Assembly (NCBI GenBank): GCA_017395425.1
Contig: JAFPUM010000021.1
Span: 1-42,676, forward strand
Direction: 5' to 3'
DNA length: 42,676 nt
From: Clostridia bacterium
Lineage (GTDB): Bacteria > Bacillota > Clostridia > Oscillospirales > Acutalibacteraceae
The notes beneath the pieces were generated by a model. The model saw nothing but the letters and a program-made list of their open reading frames with translations, did no database searches and had not been told where the DNA came from. Made by a program: the position numbers and the translations under genes. Of this stretch, positions 40,517 through 42,676 are shown one piece after another. Every line of letters starts with the position of its first letter. The stretch's first letter is position 1.

Positions 40517-41866
40517 CTACATACCGAAGTAATCCAGCGGCTTGCCCTGCGCGTGACGCTTGAAGCAGTAAAAATAAATCATATAGGCATAGGCGGAACG
40601 GTAGGTATGAGGGGAATGAATCTCATAATAATCCTTCTCCCCCACCGAAATCTGCACCTTGTTCTTGCTCACGCAGCTCATCTTGGTAATCTCGGTAAAA
40701 GGCCATACATAGGTCTTGGCGCCGATGTTCTGGGATACCCCGTTTTCATCCGCTTCAAAGGCATTCTTGGTGGAAAATTCCAGCCGGTCGCGGTAGAGCG
40801 CAAAGCTGCCCACGCCTGCCAGTACATTCGGCTCGGCGCGTTTGGCGCGGTAGAGTTCATCGCTGTCGCTCACGAGCAGCGGTTCCTCCAGAAACGCGTC
40901 TTCACCGCTTTCCGTCACCAGCTTCACTGCCTGCTGACGCTGCCAGTCATCCCATGTGTCGAAGGAATCGAGCAGCACCCCTTCGCCCTCAAAGAAGCCG
41001 TAGTGGTTCATCGTCACGGTATAACCGCACTCAGTGCAGCCGATGGAATCGCCCCGGCTCTGCATGGTACTCAGCGCGCCGCATTTCGGACACTGGTACA
41101 GCATCCGTTCCGCGCCTTCGAGCAGGTCATGCCCTTTGTAATACACCATCTTCTCGCGCTGATAGTCGATATCGTTAAAGGTCAGCGCGTCCACAATGGC
41201 ATCGTAGGTCTCATCCACCGACATCTTCGCCAACTCATCCGCCTCGATCACCCGCACCAGTTCACAGGTAGTCCGCCCCTTGCGCCACGAATGACACCAC
41301 TTGGGATGGGTCAGGTATCCGCCCTTGACGTTGAAAAGCGCTACCGGCATCTTGAATTGTTTGACCAGCTTGGCGGTGGCGGGCGCAATGTAACTCGTCT
41401 TGCCGCTGAAACAGCAGTTTGCCTCGGGGAAGATCAGAATACTGCCGCCGTCCTTCTTGGCTTGCATGGCTTCCTTGATGGATTTCAGATCCATCTGCGC
41501 CCGCACAATCGGTATCGGTTCGGCAACGTGCCGCACGAACTTCCCGAAAATCGCGTGCTTGAAAAGATGGTCGCTCGCCAGCGCGTGAATCACGCCGGGC
41601 GCCGACACAATCACCATCAGCGGGTCCAGCTCACAGATATGGTTGCACAGCATCAGGTAGGGCTGCCCCTTTTTCAGATCGTTTTTCTGGCGCTTGAAAT
41701 TCGCCACCATCTTCAGATAGAGATACACCAGCGGCTTGGCAACGGTAAACCAGATTTTATGCCGCGGCAGATTGTATTTCTGCGTTTTCTTTCCGTTCCT
41801 GCCGTTTTTTTCGCTCTTCTGTGCGGAATCGGCAGCCGTCTCAGCGGCACGTCGCTCCTCCGACAT
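40517..41866 (-). CDS. PlsC-type acyltransferase with a zinc ribbon and C-terminal extension
   Basis: The 449-residue protein has a charged, Lys-rich N-terminus of 30 residues and a PlsC/LPLAT acyltransferase domain. Motif I is NHICELD (N75, H76, D81), the Pro-rich IPIVR follows, and motif III is FPEAN at 146-150. A zinc ribbon with C259, C262, C277 and C280 (CPKC, 14 residues, CTEC) follows. The last 165 residues form a beta-rich domain ending in an aromatic helix, which I do not recognise. Ordinary PlsC proteins stop at about 250 residues. It probably acylates a lysophospholipid at the membrane; the ribbon and tail may regulate this. AGGAG points to the ATG at 41866. It is 42 bases after the Lys/Glu-rich gene. 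Confidence 0.85.
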   Translation of the reverse strand: MSEERRAAETAADSAQKSEKNGRNGKKTQKYNLPRHKIWFTVAKPLVYLYLKMVANFKRQKNDLKKGQPYLMLCNHICELDPLMVIVSAPGVIHALASDHLFKHAIFGKFVRHVAEPIPIVRAQMDLKSIKEAMQAKKDGGSILIFPEANCCFSGKTSYIAPATAKLVKQFKMPVALFNVKGGYLTHPKWCHSWRKGRTTCELVRVIEADELAKMSVDETYDAIVDALTFNDIDYQREKMVYYKGHDLLEGAERMLYQCPKCGALSTMQSRGDSIGCTECGYTVTMNHYGFFEGEGVLLDSFDTWDDWQRQQAVKLVTESGEDAFLEEPLLVSDSDELYRAKRAEPNVLAGVGSFALYRDRLEFSTKNAFEADENGVSQNIGAKTYVWPFTEITKMSCVSKNKVQISVGEKDYYEIHSPHTYRSAYAYMIYFYCFKRHAQGKPLDYFGM

Positions 41867-41908
41867 TGCAATCACTCCTGTCGTGTTATTTTTTTACACA
41901 TCAGCACG

Positions 41909-42430
41909 CTATCTCAAAAAGTCCAGAAACGCCAGCACGCCGCAACACAGCGCCAATACCCCGTACAGCGCGGCAAAAATGCCATACCGCCCTGTACCGA
42001 TACGGGCTACCATCACGATCTTCTCGGCTGCGAGCATACCGAATACGGTCGCGCACAGCGCATAATTGGTGGTGCCGGTGAGAAAATACTGCGCGGCGTA
42101 AAACACCAGCGTCAGCACCAGTGCGGCAATGCCGCTGATATAGCCCGCCTGCCGTTCAGCGTCATCTCGTTCCGCTTCCGCCAACGGCTTTGCCGCAGGT
42201 TTTTCCCGCTCCTTGGATTCCTGCTTTTCCTTTTCTTTGTGATTTTTCTGTTTTTCTTTTTTTTCCTGTTTTTCCGCGACCTCTGACGTTTCCTCCTTCA
42301 CAGGCGCATTGGTCTCTTTATTTTCCTTTTTTTCTTCTTCCTTGTTTTCGCCTGGTTCCTTGATTTCTTCCAGTTCCTCCACGACGTCGGCTGCTTGCTC
42401 CGCGGTGGATTCCTGATGAAGCTCGTTCAT
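41909..42430 (-). CDS. Lys/Glu-rich membrane protein of unknown function
   Basis: Residues 1-90 are almost only Glu, Lys, Gln and Asn, which suggests a long charged helix or disordered arm (KEEEKKENKE, EKQEKKEKQK). About 75 residues follow with three hydrophobic spans (ISGIAALVLTLVFYAAQYF, YALCATVFGMLAAEKIVMV and IFAALYGVLALCCGVLAFL). This resembles the small DUF6442-type membrane proteins of Clostridia, but the assignment is weak. AAAGGAG supports the ATG at 42430; a TTG two codons earlier is possible. It leads an operon with the acyltransferase gene behind a consensus promoter. Confidence 0.75.
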   Translation of the reverse strand: MNELHQESTAEQAADVVEELEEIKEPGENKEEEKKENKETNAPVKEETSEVAEKQEKKEKQKNHKEKEKQESKEREKPAAKPLAEAERDDAERQAGYISGIAALVLTLVFYAAQYFLTGTTNYALCATVFGMLAAEKIVMVARIGTGRYGIFAALYGVLALCCGVLAFLDFLR

Positions 42431-42463
42431 GGGCAACGGCTCCTTTCCGATTGAATTGTTCTC

Positions 42464-42492
42464 ATTATATCATTTCCGGTCGCGATTGTCAA
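42464..42492 (-). promoter_or_regulatory. Consensus sigma-A promoter of the Lys/Glu-rich gene and acyltransferase operon
   Basis: On the minus strand TTGACA (42487-42492) and TATAAT (42464-42469) are exactly 17 bases apart. The stretch TTGACAATCGCG is also found in the yicC promoter at 14937. Confidence 0.85.
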
Positions 42493-42632
42493 TGCGCAAC
42501 ATATACACCCAACCATCCATTTGAGGAAAACCGTATCGCGACTTCAACAGTTGGAAAGAAAAAAAACAGTGGGAACCCGTGAAAAGCGGGGATTTTTGTG
42601 TCAAATTTTGAAAAATATTTTGTTGTATGGGG

Positions 42633-42661
42633 TTGTATTTTATGAAAAAGTATGATATAAT
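42633..42661 (+). promoter_or_regulatory. Rightward promoter at the window edge
   Basis: TTGTAT (42633-42638) and TATAAT (42656-42661) are 17 bases apart. It drives something beyond the right edge. In the AT-rich gap 42493-42632 I see no gene. Confidence 0.6.
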
Positions 42662-42676
42662 AAAAGAATGAAGCTA

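Overview
The window looks like chromosomal DNA of a spore-forming anaerobic member of the Clostridia. The gene content fits the Oscillospiraceae/Ruminococcaceae, but no 16S gene is present, so the family is an inference. The evidence is a bifunctional AdhE fermentation enzyme behind a perfect Rex-type operator, sporulation genes (a Spo0A homologue, spoIVA, a sipL-like gene and a 26-codon spoVM), and a Gram-positive housekeeping cluster. Base composition is moderately GC-rich with GC-ending codons, which creates many long but meaningless antisense reading frames. I saw no rRNA, tRNA, CRISPR array, phage or complete insertion sequence.

Layout. 1-5035 (minus strand): the start of a CDP-glycerol glycerophosphotransferase-like gene that runs off the left edge, an APH-like phosphotransferase and adhE. 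5036-5666: the adhE control region (two promoters, Rex site), a 91-bp MITE-like palindrome, a 40-codon membrane micro-ORF and a bidirectional terminator. 5667-12024 (minus): a divergent Spo0A homologue, spoIVA and a sipL-like gene in one operon, then a glycogen branching enzyme. 12025-13828: a 750-bp divergent intergenic region with a strong hairpin, then a secreted DUF348/G5/3D cell-wall protein. 13935-14792: an unknown membrane protein.

15042-29222 (plus) is a long housekeeping run in the order yicC-remA-gmk-rpoZ-priA-def-fmt-(zinc peptidase)-rsmB-rlmN-prpC-prkC-rsgA-thiN-spoVM. As I recall it, this follows the Bacillus subtilis yloC-to-spoVM order, without coaBC, rpe and rpmB. A 161-bp palindromic mobile-element relic lies exactly where rpe would be, and its 3-bp target duplication is the rsgA stop codon.

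29373-42676 is more accessory: a minus-strand esterase; a two-component system; a decayed remnant of a choloylglycine-hydrolase-type gene, then a MutS-like ATPase and an intact paralogue of that hydrolase, separated by a hairpin cluster; a YdbS/YdbT-like PH-domain pair; a RluD-type pseudouridine synthase; an ECF sigma factor with its likely anti-sigma factor; a PlsC-type acyltransferase carrying a zinc ribbon; and a Lys/Glu-rich membrane protein.

How the genes connect: SpoVM, SpoIVA and SipL together form the known platform on which the spore coat is built on the forespore surface, so this window holds all three. The Spo0A homologue keeps its DNA-binding domain and phospho-acceptor Asp, but its acidic pocket reads His-Glu instead of Asp-Asp. 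I found no clearly new multigene system. The most notable items are the altered Spo0A, the Rex site at adhE, the relic at the rsgA stop codon, and the internally deleted hydrolase duplicate.
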